From the NCBI RefSeq assembly GCF_028765165.1, contig NZ_JARADB010000001.1, positions 1,612,001 through 1,676,000 of the forward strand: DNA of 64,000 nucleotides. The letters are read 5' to 3'. Made by a program: the position numbers and the translations under genes. Source of the stretch: Paenibacillus sp. MAHUQ-63. GTDB lineage: Bacteria > Bacillota > Bacilli > Paenibacillales > NBRC-103111. How positions within the stretch are numbered: the first letter of the stretch is position 1; every line of letters begins with the position of its first letter. The notes under the pieces are model-generated. The model made no database searches. It was not told the DNA's origin and was given only the letters and a program-made list of their open reading frames with translations. This document shows, in pieces, positions 10,858-18,671 of this stretch.

Positions 10858-11061
10858 TTATCCCCCTCCGACAAAATGGACGATTTCGATTTGATGGCCT
10901 TCGGAAAGCTCCGCTTTCCTGTGATCTACTTTTTCTAAAATGTTCCGGTTATGCTCCACAACGAGCATTTTGTCCTGCAGCTCAAAATGGGCAAGCAGCT
11001 CCTCGACCGTTCGGATCGCATCGGGAACCTCCACATGTTGACCGTTAATGTGCAGTTTCAA
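10858..11061 (-). CDS. thiS: Sulfur carrier protein ThiS
   Basis: A 67-residue ubiquitin-like protein whose C-terminal Gly-Gly is turned into a thiocarboxylate to donate sulfur to ThiG. It starts MKLHINGQ and ends VHFVGGG, intact. ATG 11061 overlaps the end of thiO by 17 bp. The adenylating enzyme ThiF that activates ThiS is not in the window and must be supplied elsewhere. Confidence 0.95.
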   Translation of the reverse strand: MKLHINGQHVEVPDAIRTVEELLAHFELQDKMLVVEHNRNILEKVDHRKAELSEGHQIEIVHFVGGG

Positions 11062-12244
11062 GGCTTTGCAGCTCCTTTCCTTGTAATCGGCCGCCGGCCC
11101 GCTCCGGGCTGAACGCGTTCAGATCCGCCTGTAAGGCTGCATCCTCTGCGTTAGCCTCGGTCCCAACCGCAGCATCCGCTTCGCCGCTCATCAGCTGCGC
11201 CATCGCTTGCCCGGTAGCCGGGCTGAGCAAAATACCGTTGCGGTAATGGCCGCAAGCCGCATACAGCCCTTCGTACTGCGGCACTCGGCCGATGTACGGC
11301 AGTCCGTCGGGGGTCTGGGGCCGCAGACCGGACCAAGCCGTCTCCCACTCCGCAGCGGAGATCGCCGGCATCAGCCCCCGGGCTCGCTCCATGAGATCGG
11401 CGAGCCCGGCCAGCGACACCTTGCGGTCGTAGCTGTTCGGTACCACGGTCGCGCCGACCAGCAAGCGCCCTCCGGCTTTGGGCACGATATAACAGCCCGT
11501 CGTGAACAGGGTCTTGTGCAGTTCCCGCTTCCCGGCCAGCACCGAGAAGCATTCCCCTTTCACGGGATATACCGGCAGATCGACCCCGATGCCAGCAAGC
11601 AGGTGACCGCTCCACGTTCCTGCTGCCACGACGACTTGCTCACTGTGCAGCGGGCCCTCGCTTGTCATAACCCCGACGACACGCCCCCGCTCCGTCAGCA
11701 GCCCTTGCACTTGGGCGAACTCCCGCAGCTTCGCCCCGAGTGCCCGCGCTGCCTGCGCGAACGCCGCCGCCAGCTTCGGCGCCTCCACCTGCCCGTCATC
11801 CGGCAGGTACAGGGCTCCGCGCGTCGATCTGCTCAGCGCGGGTTCGAGCTCTGCGGCTGCCGCTGCGCTCAGCCACTCCGCTCTTTGGCCTGCTGCGCGC
11901 TGAAGCTTCGCTCTGGCGCGCAGCTCCTCTTCCTGAACGTCGCTGAGCGCAACGTTCAGCAGTCCTTCGCGGACGAGGCCGATGTCGATGTCCGTGAGGC
12001 TTCTCAGTTCCTCGCTCAGCTGCGGGAACATCGCCCTGCTCACGCGGGCCAGTCTGAAAAGAGGGCCCGTATCCTCCATCTCGGACTGCGCGCCGAGCAT
12101 GCCGGCTGCGGCGGCCGAAGCCTCCGTCCCGAGCCTGCCCCGTTCCAGCAGCGTGACGGACCGGCCGCGCTTCGCCAAATAATAGGCGATGGAAGCGCCG
12201 ATAACACCGCCGCCGACAATAATGACGCTACTTGTATGCTGCAT
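11045..12244 (-). CDS. thiO: Glycine oxidase ThiO
   Basis: FAD enzyme that oxidises glycine to dehydroglycine for thiazole synthesis. 399 residues of the DAO family: Rossmann motif GGGVIGASIAYYLAKRG at residues about 10-26, SAAAAGMLGAQ substrate-side loop, and C-terminal YAACGHYRNGILLSPATG with the conserved His-Arg-Asn-Gly. It overlaps tenI upstream and thiS downstream by 17 bp each, so the three are tightly coupled. Presence of thiO rather than thiH marks an aerobic thiazole pathway. Confidence 0.95.
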   Translation of the reverse strand: MQHTSSVIIVGGGVIGASIAYYLAKRGRSVTLLERGRLGTEASAAAAGMLGAQSEMEDTGPLFRLARVSRAMFPQLSEELRSLTDIDIGLVREGLLNVALSDVQEEELRARAKLQRAAGQRAEWLSAAAAAELEPALSRSTRGALYLPDDGQVEAPKLAAAFAQAARALGAKLREFAQVQGLLTERGRVVGVMTSEGPLHSEQVVVAAGTWSGHLLAGIGVDLPVYPVKGECFSVLAGKRELHKTLFTTGCYIVPKAGGRLLVGATVVPNSYDRKVSLAGLADLMERARGLMPAISAAEWETAWSGLRPQTPDGLPYIGRVPQYEGLYAACGHYRNGILLSPATGQAMAQLMSGEADAAVGTEANAEDAALQADLNAFSPERAGGRLQGKELQSLETAH

Positions 12245-12875
12245 TCAGCTCACCTCTATTTTCATCACGTTGCAATTCATGTTGGTACGCATTTACTGCA
12301 GCCACGGGATCCGCCGCCTCCCAAATGCCGCTCATCACCGCAATACCGGAGGCTCCGGCATCCAACACCTCCCGTGTACGCTCAGGCGTGATGCCGCCGA
12401 TTGCGATAACGGGAATCTTCACTTGAGCGGCAAGCTCACGCAGCTGTTCAAGCCCTCTAGGCGGCAGGCCCGGCTTCGAATTCGTCGCATACATATGGCC
12501 GAAGAGCACGTAATCCGCACCTTCGCGCTCCCGTTTAACCGCTTCCTCTGCGCTATGGACGGATATGCCGGCTCGCTTCCAACCGCCGCCGCAGCTTTCG
12601 CGAATCGCCGGGAACGGCGGCGAGCTCTCCGGCATATGCAGCGCGCCGAGCCCGGCAGCCGCCGCCATCCAAGGAAACCCGTTAACGCATAGCCGCTGCG
12701 CTGGCACCCCTTGGTCCAGCAAGTACTGTAGACCAATGAAAATTTCATCCATGGGCTTCTTTTTTTCTCGAATATGGATAGCCGTGACATACGGATGAAT
12801 CTTAGCGGCAATTGCCGCCAGCTCGCTCCATGCCAGCCTGTCGTTGGAGATGACGTGCAATTCGTGCCCGGACAT
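12228..12875 (-). CDS. tenI: Thiazole tautomerase TenI
   Basis: ThiE-like TIM barrel that aromatises the ThiG product to carboxythiazole phosphate. The VLFGHMYATNSKPGLPPRGL segment carries the TenI-type His (FGH) in place of ThiE residues, which separates it from thiE of the same operon. The frame is open up to ATG 12920, but AAGGAGG lies 11 nt before ATG 12875, giving a 215-residue protein starting MSGHELHV, close to the family length of about 205. First gene after the TPP riboswitch terminator. Confidence 0.9.
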   Translation of the reverse strand: MSGHELHVISNDRLAWSELAAIAAKIHPYVTAIHIREKKKPMDEIFIGLQYLLDQGVPAQRLCVNGFPWMAAAAGLGALHMPESSPPFPAIRESCGGGWKRAGISVHSAEEAVKREREGADYVLFGHMYATNSKPGLPPRGLEQLRELAAQVKIPVIAIGGITPERTREVLDAGASGIAVMSGIWEAADPVAAVNAYQHELQRDENRGELNAAYK

Positions 12876-12942
12876 GGTGAAATCCGCCTCCTTGCCATGT
12901 AATTTTTCATGCAGCCGCATCCCTCATGGGCGTACAAGACGC

Positions 12943-12973
12943 AAAAAAACCACTTTTCCAAAGAAAAGTGGTT
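12943..12973 (-). terminator. Riboswitch-controlled intrinsic terminator
   Basis: Perfect 11-bp stem AACCACTTTTC / GAAAAGTGGTT with a 4-nt loop, then seven Ts. It lies between the TPP aptamer and tenI. The arm CCACTTTTC can instead pair with GGAAAGTGG at the 3' end of the aptamer (nine pairs, one a G-U), which gives a simple antiterminator. Confidence 0.92.
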
Positions 12974-13021
12974 GCAGGTAGCCGCATAAATCACATGCAC
13001 AGATGTGGCGTCAAAGTCCGG

Positions 13022-13112
13022 TTTCCACTTTCCTCCGCTGGTATGACCCAGTTCAGGTTCAAAGGGTTCAGATTGCTCTGTCTCAGCCTTACGGCGCCCC
13101 TAGGGATACATT
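13022..13112 (-). ncRNA. TPP riboswitch (THI element)
   Basis: Conserved blocks in order on the minus strand: TAGGGGCGCC, GCTGAGA, ACCCTTTGAACCTGA, TCATACCAGCG and GGAAAGTGG. This is the standard TPP aptamer. With the terminator at 12943-12973 it should stop transcription of the thi operon when TPP is high. Confidence 0.97.
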
Positions 13113-13130
13113 GGTATTCAGTTGTCATTT

Positions 13131-13158
13131 ATCATAACACGGTATCCAGCGCTTGGAA
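13131..13158 (-). promoter_or_regulatory. Candidate promoter of the thiamin operon
   Basis: TATGAT (13131-13136, five of six) with a weak TTCCAA (13153-13158) at 16 bp spacing. A start near 13124 would put the riboswitch at the very 5' end of the transcript. Confidence 0.5.
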
Positions 13159-13185
13159 ATAAAAAAATTTCCACCACATTTATCC

Positions 13186-13214
13186 TAGTCACTCCTGCAA
13201 ATTGCTTTTATAAT
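13186..13214 (+). promoter_or_regulatory. Candidate promoter of the BASS-type transporter gene
   Basis: Perfect TATAAT at 13209-13214 with TAGTCA (four of six) exactly 17 bp upstream at 13186-13191. Confidence 0.55.
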
Positions 13215-13274
13215 GGGGAGAATGCTTAACTCGGACTTCTATCATGTGTTACTTCAGGAAGGATGTTCACCCAG

Positions 13275-14257
13275 ATGCTGCCACAATTGAATCGGAAATT
13301 AGAAAAAATCATGCCCCTCATCACGCCAATCAGCGTTCTTATCGGTGTCCTGTTGGGCAGTCATTTGTCGGGATTCACTTACTTATCCCCTTGGCTCTTC
13401 GCCTTCATGACATTCTCGGGCAGCATTAGCTCCAGCTTCCGGGAATTCGTTAAGGTGGTCACACAGCCCCTCCCGTTGATCGTTACACTAATTGTTCTGC
13501 ATGTGGGGATGCCGTTGATCGCACTAGGCCTTGGCCATGCCGTGTACAGTAACGAACCGCTGACCATTACGGGACTCATCCTTGCCGCAGCTATTCCGAC
13601 CGGGATCACGAGCTTCGTGTGGGTAGCTATCTATCGCGGTAATATTGTGCTCACCTTATCCATCATTCTTGTGGATACTGTTCTATCGCCTTTTGTCGTC
13701 CTTACACCTTATCCGCGCTCGTCGGCACCAAAGTGCAGATGGATTCTCTCGCTATGATGAAAGGGCTGTTCTTCATGATCGTCGTCCCCTCCTTGCTGGG
13801 CATGCTGTTGAATCAATGGACGCAAGGCGGCATTAAGGAGAAGTGGAGCGGCCGTCTAGGTCCGTTCTCCAAAATATGCATGGGCATCGTCGTCGCCATC
13901 AACAGCTCGGTCATTGCGCCTTATCTGCGCGATTTGAACGCCGGGTTGCTCGGCCTGGCCGCTTTTGTGCTTGCGTTGGCTTCCCTCGGGTACATGCTGG
14001 GATGGTTGGTCGCGAAGCTGATGAGATGGGACCGGGACGTAGTCGTGGCGCTTACATTTAACAGCGGTATGCGCAACATTAGTGCCGGCGCCGTGCTTGC
14101 TGTGGCTTATTTCCCGCCGCCGGTAGCGATTCCCGTCGTCCTCGGGATGCTGTTCCAGCAATCGCTGGCCTCGCTCTTCGGCTATTTGCTGAACCGCAGA
14201 TATGCTTTGAAACGCGATATGCCTGAGCTAACGATGAACGGTGTTAAACAAGTTTAA
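13275..14257 (+). pseudogene. Bile acid:sodium symporter family transporter, single-base frameshift
   Basis: A membrane protein of the BASS superfamily (about ten hydrophobic segments), which moves organic anions with sodium; substrate unknown. The first frame runs to 13757 and gives SPFVV, then loses sense; the second frame resumes as PYTLSALVGTKVQMDS and continues to the normal end. Adding one C in the GTCGTCC run at 13695-13701 restores a continuous protein of about 330 residues. Either a true -1 deletion or a sequencing error. Both halves keep clean coding character and the promoter is intact, so any inactivation is recent. ATG 13263 is too close to AGGAAGG (spacing zero), so ATG 13275 is more likely the start. 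Confidence 0.75.
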
Positions 14258-14407
14258 TTTTAGGAGCTGCCGATTCCAGACCTGCATGACTCCAGCCGCC
14301 CACTGGGCGAATTGGAGTTTCTCCAGCTACGCTACACTCGATTGGGTCGTAGGTGACCATAAGGCGATCATTCATAAGGCCCCGCTATGGTAACCATAAG
14401 GCAGCCA

Positions 14408-14594
14408 TAACTGGATTTCCTCCAGCTATTTCCACGTCTAATTGGCTCGCACCCGACCTTAACTGGAATTTCTCCCGCTAAAAATTGCGCTCGAGGCACG
14501 AATCCGGCATTTTCTGCGAAATTAACGGGAGGTTTTCCAGTTATCACACGGTAGCAGGAGCAAAGAGCCGATTTAACAGGGGAAATCCCTGTTA
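14408..14594. repeat. Composite intergenic repeat A, copy 2
   Basis: Four 21-bp palindromic cores at 14408, 14460, 14523 and 14574 (spacing 52, 63, 51). The last core, TAACAGGGG / CCCTGTTA, is nearly a perfect palindrome. It lies in the 731-bp gap 14258-14988, which otherwise holds only a second partial copy and a lone core at 14309-14329; no gene is seen there. Confidence 0.85.
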
Positions 14595-14698
14595 CGCTTG
14601 CTGCTATTCGGCGTGCAATGAATTTCCCTATCCAGACTCGCCGGACTCCTTTCCGCCCACTTTAAATCGTCCCCACTACGTTGGCTCGAAGGCAACCA

Positions 14699-14771
14699 TA
14701 ACCGGAATTTCCCCGGATATTTCCGCATTTAACTAGCTCATGGCCGACCTCAACTGGAATTCCTGTAAGTT
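14699..14771. repeat. Partial copy of composite repeat A (two cores)
   Basis: Cores at 14699-14719 (TAACCGG / CCGGATA) and about 14751-14771, again 52 bp apart, the second one decayed. No further cores follow at 63 bp. Confidence 0.6.
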
Positions 14772-14988
14772 CAGCAGCATCCCCATCCCCGCTCGTCAGT
14801 AACACTCCTTTTAAAGTAGCTTCCCTATTCGTCCCAATCCATCTTAAGTTCATCAGCACACGTGGCGCCTTTTACTCAGCAATTTTTCAGCTAACTTTTA
14901 CCTGCGTTTCAGCTTTCTTTCGCTTTATTTTCATAATTGCGGCTTACAATGGGGATGAAATCCAAGGATAGGAGTGTTACATACCTAT

Positions 14989-15663
14989 ATGAAAATGAAT
15001 CAGATCGCCGGACTATGCGTCCTGATCCCCGTGCTGCTCAGCGGCTGCGGAAACCAAAGCTCATCCCAACCCGTGGCTGCAAGCACCTCCCAGCCTCAAG
15101 CAAGTACGCAAGCTGCAGCAGGCACCACCAAGCAAAATAATGCAGACCGACCTGCCATGAATCAGGCGCAGCGTCAGCTCTTCTCTACCTTCCAAACGCT
15201 GGTCATGATGGATAAAGAGAGCGGACTCGCCATCACGAAAGAGCAAGCGACAGCTATGCTGCCCGTTGCACAGGATATCGTGAGCAAATCGGAGCTCAGC
15301 GATGAGAACAAGACGAAACTGCTCGAGAAGCTGACGGACGCGCAGAAGAAATTCGTCGAAGACGCGGCGACCCGAATGGCCAATCGCGGAGGCAACGGAG
15401 GGAATGGCGCGAACGGACCAGGCAATGGCAATCGCGAAGCAAAGCCTTCGACGCGGCCGTCCGCATCGCCAAGTGCAACCGGCTCCGCCGGAAGCGGTAC
15501 TGAGGCCGGCAATGGTACTGGCACAAACGCAGGCAAGACGGACGGTAAGGCCCCCGGCGGCAGAAACGGCGGGAACGGGCCTGGGGCTGGCGCTGGTGCT
15601 GGCGGGCAAATGAGAGATCCCGGCAAGCAGCTTGTGGAGCTTTTGCAGGAAAGAGTGAAGTAG
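14989..15663 (+). CDS. Putative lipoprotein with Gly/Asn-rich tail, function unknown
   Basis: About 225 residues. A lipoprotein signal peptide ends in LLSGC (Cys20), so the protein should be anchored to the outer face of the membrane. After a Ser/Gln/Ala linker comes a folded-looking helical part (about residues 60-125, FSTFQTLVMMDKESGLAITKEQ, rich in Lys and Glu), then a Gly-Asn-Pro rich low-complexity stretch and a short basic C-terminal helix (KQLVELLQERVK). ATG 14989 is favoured because it starts the signal peptide; GTG 14974 with AAGGA is a possible longer start. Not recognised as a named family. Confidence 0.75.
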   Translation: MKMNQIAGLCVLIPVLLSGCGNQSSSQPVAASTSQPQASTQAAAGTTKQNNADRPAMNQAQRQLFSTFQTLVMMDKESGLAITKEQATAMLPVAQDIVSKSELSDENKTKLLEKLTDAQKKFVEDAATRMANRGGNGGNGANGPGNGNREAKPSTRPSASPSATGSAGSGTEAGNGTGTNAGKTDGKAPGGRNGGNGPGAGAGAGGQMRDPGKQLVELLQERVK

Positions 15664-15717
15664 CCAATCACCTGTTAGCCCTATGGTCGGGTTCATGAGG
15701 AACTACAGGCCGCTATT

Positions 15718-15875
15718 TAGCTGATTATGAGCACTTTTCCTAAGGAATGGGAAATAGGATTCGCTATTGAGCTAGTTGAGGCCAAAATGTGCCGTTCCTG
15801 CCGCAAATAAGCGCTTGTATTTCCGCTTAAACAGCGGGAAGGCGGGATATAGCGGAAATAGCGTACTCCATTTCC
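15718..15875. repeat. Diffuse repeat region with TAGCGGAAATA-type motifs
   Basis: Related motifs in both orientations: TAGCTGATTATGAGC (15718), inverted forms near 15775 and 15829 (TTCCGCTTA) and TAGCGGAAATAGCG (15850). It looks like a third intergenic family, but with only one locus here its geometry cannot be defined. Confidence 0.35.
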
Positions 15876-15897
15876 CTTTCGCTGTAGCCAAACACAA

Positions 15898-15942
15898 AAG
15901 GGCTGCCGACATGTAGATTCCACTACATGTTGGACAGCCCTT
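15898..15942 (-). terminator. Rho-independent terminator of the DUF4157/RsbU cluster
   Basis: On the minus strand, just after the YbjN-like gene: AAGGGCTG and ACATGTAG paired with CTACATGT and CAGCCCTT, small internal mismatches, then a T-rich tail. It probably marks the end of the long minus-strand cluster that starts at 32 kb. Confidence 0.8.
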
Positions 15943-15946
15943 CCTG

Positions 15947-16468
15947 TTAGCCCCTCAATGCTTGAACAACTTGCTCGCTGCCGGCTTCACCGCTGGCCAC
16001 CAACTCCACATGATCGGCGAACATATCGCACATGTAGACGAACAAGCTCAGAATCTCCAATACTTCATCGCTCTCAAAGGAGCGTGCAGCCGAAATGCTA
16101 TAAACATAACGGTAATGCAGCTCATTTTGCTCATTAATGCCGAAGTGGCCGAGCGGCAGCCTTGTATTGATCTCCAGTAAAACAGCCGCAACCTCATCAC
16201 GTTTGTCATCTTGGAGATGGAATGGCAGTGTGCTGTAAATTTGCAGCATTTGGATCGCTGCGATTTCTTCGTCGTTTAACGGCAGGAAGCTGAAATGCAG
16301 GAAACGTTCCCGTCCTTTCTTGTCCTCCTGGAAGCCGGCCATCAGCACGTGAAGCGGTATTGCGTCTGATTTCTCCAACAAATTAGTGGCGAGACCCGTC
16401 TCGTCCAAAATCTCCTTCAAAAGCCCTAACTGCGCCAAATGGCGCGCATGTACATGATCTGGCAGCAT
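15947..16468 (-). CDS. YbjN-like (type III secretion chaperone fold) domain protein
   Basis: A 173-residue acidic cytosolic protein. Its pattern (PLHVLMAGFQEDKKGRERFLHFSFLPL, then LPLGHFGINEQNELHYRYVYSIS and a helical end) resembles the YbjN family, whose fold is like type III secretion chaperones. ATG 16468 follows AGGAGGG and is 14 nt after the Ala-rich gene, so the two are co-transcribed. By position it could be a chaperone for the Ala-rich or DUF4157 protein; this is inference. It is the last gene of the cluster before a terminator. Confidence 0.6.
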   Translation of the reverse strand: MLPDHVHARHLAQLGLLKEILDETGLATNLLEKSDAIPLHVLMAGFQEDKKGRERFLHFSFLPLNDEEIAAIQMLQIYSTLPFHLQDDKRDEVAAVLLEINTRLPLGHFGINEQNELHYRYVYSISAARSFESDEVLEILSLFVYMCDMFADHVELVASGEAGSEQVVQALRG

Positions 16469-16482
16469 TCGTTACCGCCCTC

Positions 16483-18582
16483 CTACTCTCTTTGTCCCAT
16501 TGCTTCAATCAATCTGCTTCTTAGTTTATCCGGATCGCCCTTAAATTTCTCAAGGGCCGGCAAACTTACGCCTGCTGCTTCGACATAGTCTCTAACCTGC
16601 TGGTACCGGGCAAGAACAGCTAGATCTGGCCCTGTAGGTGCTGCCGTTGCCGTTGCGGATACTGCCGTTGCTGGTGCTGGCGCTGCTGCTGCCGACGCTG
16701 GCGTCGTTGTCGCTGTCGCTGGCGTTGCTGTTGCCGGTGCTGGCGTTGCCGGCACTTGTACCGCCGGTGCCGGTGCTGCCGGTGCAGCAGGAGTTAAGGC
16801 AGGAAGCGTCCGAATCATATGCATAATGAGATCCGCATCTTTCCCTCGCCGCTCCAGCTTTTTACCCGTCGATTTATCCGCATTGAAGACCGCCTTCGTG
16901 ATTCCCCAAGCGCCTGGCCTCGCGGCACGATCGCGCCCGGCTTGCTTCAAAGACCGGGCTACAGGCATAGCGGCTCCGACGCCTGCCGCTACGATTTTGA
17001 GCGGCGTGCCGACTTGCGCCCCGACACCGGTCAATGTCGCAATATCTCCGGCGATTTTCGTCAACTCGATACCGATTTGCAGACCACCGCGGTTCGTGCG
17101 TTTTACGTTGATGTTCTTCATTTCCTTGGCAAGCTCGTACTGTGTGATTTCTTCAAGTTCCTGCTCAGCCTGGGCATCGCCCTGCGCTTTTCTGGTTTCG
17201 AGCGCTTGCTTATGCAGTTTGAGCTTCTCTTTATCTACCCCGGCATTGCGGAACCATCGCTTAGCTTTGATGTACGAGGCGCCGGCATGCTTGTCCTTGA
17301 AGCTGCGTTTCAACGTAGTCATGGCCGATCGGTTCAGGCCGGCTTTGATGACATCGACGGTTTTGATGGCGATTTTCACACCGCTGACAGCGATACTGAC
17401 TCCTGGAATAACGGTGGTCAAGCTGGCCGTGCTTGTCTCCATGATTTCCATGATGCCTTTGGCTACTTTGAGGCCGGATTGAGCCGCTTGGATCGCATTG
17501 CTTACAATCTCGATAACGCCCTTGGCCTTCTGCGGGTTATCCAGCCCGCCATCCTCGGAATGCTTGCTGTACATATCATAAATGGCTTTAACCGCCATAA
17601 TCGTGCTTTTCACAGCAGAGATCGCTTCTCCAACCGTTCCTGTGTAATCGCTAACGGATGAAGATGCCCCAACTCCGTCCTCATGCCCCGTAGATTTGGC
17701 GGCATTATCGACAAGTCCCGCTGACCCGCTGACCATTTTCCCCGAGGCTTCGACCATAGATGAGCCTGTGGCTGCGTAGTTCCACCGCTTGTTATGACCT
17801 GTCCGGTCGCTATCCTCCGAAATAGAGAGGGTTTCCCGAATCGCGCTTAAAATTTGAAAAGGACCGCCAATCAAGTCCGCTGTCGATGCAACCGCACCAT
17901 GGGAGGCCGACTGCTGCGCCAGGCTGGCATCGTTGGTCGAATCATAGGCATCCTTCAAATCATCCGACTTATTGCCGAAGCTGTCGCTAAAAACAGAAAT
18001 AACCTCGGAAGCTGTTTCCACTGTCGAGCCCGGCGCTTCAGCCGCTGCCGCTGCTGGCGCTGACTGCGTAGCTGCTGCTGGCGCTGACTGCGTAGCTGCT
18101 GCTGGCGCTGACTGCGTTGCCGCTGCTGGCGCCGCCTGCGTTGCCGCTGCTGGCGCCGCCTGCGTAGCCGCAGCTGGCGCTGACTGCACAGCCGCTGCTG
18201 GCGCTGACTGCGTAGCCGCTGCTGGCGCCGCCTGCGCAGCCGCCGCTGGCGCTGACTGCGCAGCCGCCGTTGGTGCCGCCTGCGTAGCCACCACTGGCGC
18301 TGACTGCGCAGCCGCCGCTTGCGTGGCCGTCGCTGGCGCTGACTGCGTTGCCGGTGCGGCTACAACTTGTGCAGACGGTGTGTTTCTTTGGATCAACTGG
18401 TTCGTATATGCCTGCGTCGCACGGTTGCCTGCAGTCCGCTGCATCTGCATGAAGAAATTCCCTGCTAGCGGAGACGCTTGTGACGACACCATATTGCCGG
18501 TCTGTGATGCGATGGAGGGACTAGCCGTCTGTTGTGAGCGGCCTGCTGATTTTTTCAATGGATTTTGGCTCATATGTGCCAT
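16483..18582 (-). CDS. Large Ala-rich protein with QRTAGNRA N-terminal signature, candidate secreted effector
   Basis: About 699 residues. Residues about 35-70 carry FFMQMQRTAGNRATQAY, matching the IQRTIGNKA stretch of the DUF4157 protein encoded next door. Then come about 120 residues of eight-residue repeats (type ATQSAPAA), encoded by a 24-bp DNA tandem at about 18040-18360. A helical, Gly/Ala/Ser-rich central part (about 195-440, with membrane-insertion-like stretches such as VIPGVSIAVSGVKIAIKTVDVIKAGL), a charged helical part, another Ala/Pro/Thr linker and a C-terminal helical bundle ending MGQRE follow. No signal peptide. ATG 18582 follows AAAGGAG; a TTG directly before it is in frame. 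No enzyme motif was recognised. Neighbours suggest a cargo protein rather than a housekeeping one. Confidence 0.75.
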   Translation of the reverse strand: MAHMSQNPLKKSAGRSQQTASPSIASQTGNMVSSQASPLAGNFFMQMQRTAGNRATQAYTNQLIQRNTPSAQVVAAPATQSAPATATQAAAAQSAPVVATQAAPTAAAQSAPAAAAQAAPAAATQSAPAAAVQSAPAAATQAAPAAATQAAPAAATQSAPAAATQSAPAAATQSAPAAAAAEAPGSTVETASEVISVFSDSFGNKSDDLKDAYDSTNDASLAQQSASHGAVASTADLIGGPFQILSAIRETLSISEDSDRTGHNKRWNYAATGSSMVEASGKMVSGSAGLVDNAAKSTGHEDGVGASSSVSDYTGTVGEAISAVKSTIMAVKAIYDMYSKHSEDGGLDNPQKAKGVIEIVSNAIQAAQSGLKVAKGIMEIMETSTASLTTVIPGVSIAVSGVKIAIKTVDVIKAGLNRSAMTTLKRSFKDKHAGASYIKAKRWFRNAGVDKEKLKLHKQALETRKAQGDAQAEQELEEITQYELAKEMKNINVKRTNRGGLQIGIELTKIAGDIATLTGVGAQVGTPLKIVAAGVGAAMPVARSLKQAGRDRAARPGAWGITKAVFNADKSTGKKLERRGKDADLIMHMIRTLPALTPAAPAAPAPAVQVPATPAPATATPATATTTPASAAAAPAPATAVSATATAAPTGPDLAVLARYQQVRDYVEAAGVSLPALEKFKGDPDKLRSRLIEAMGQRE

Positions 18583-18671
18583 CAAACGTGTCTCCTTTAA
18601 GTGCTAGTGGTTCTGCATGCAAAAAAGCAACAGGCGGCGTATACGCAACCCTGCTGCTCATACGTTACGGC

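Noticed and set aside
11207..12391. 394-codon plus-strand frame over thiO
   Set aside because: Antisense of a clear glycine oxidase gene; open by GC composition only.
17972..18607. Plus-strand Ala/Asp/Cys-rich frame opposite the Ala-rich protein
   Set aside because: Mirror of the GC-rich 24-bp tandem repeat; no ribosome site and no family.
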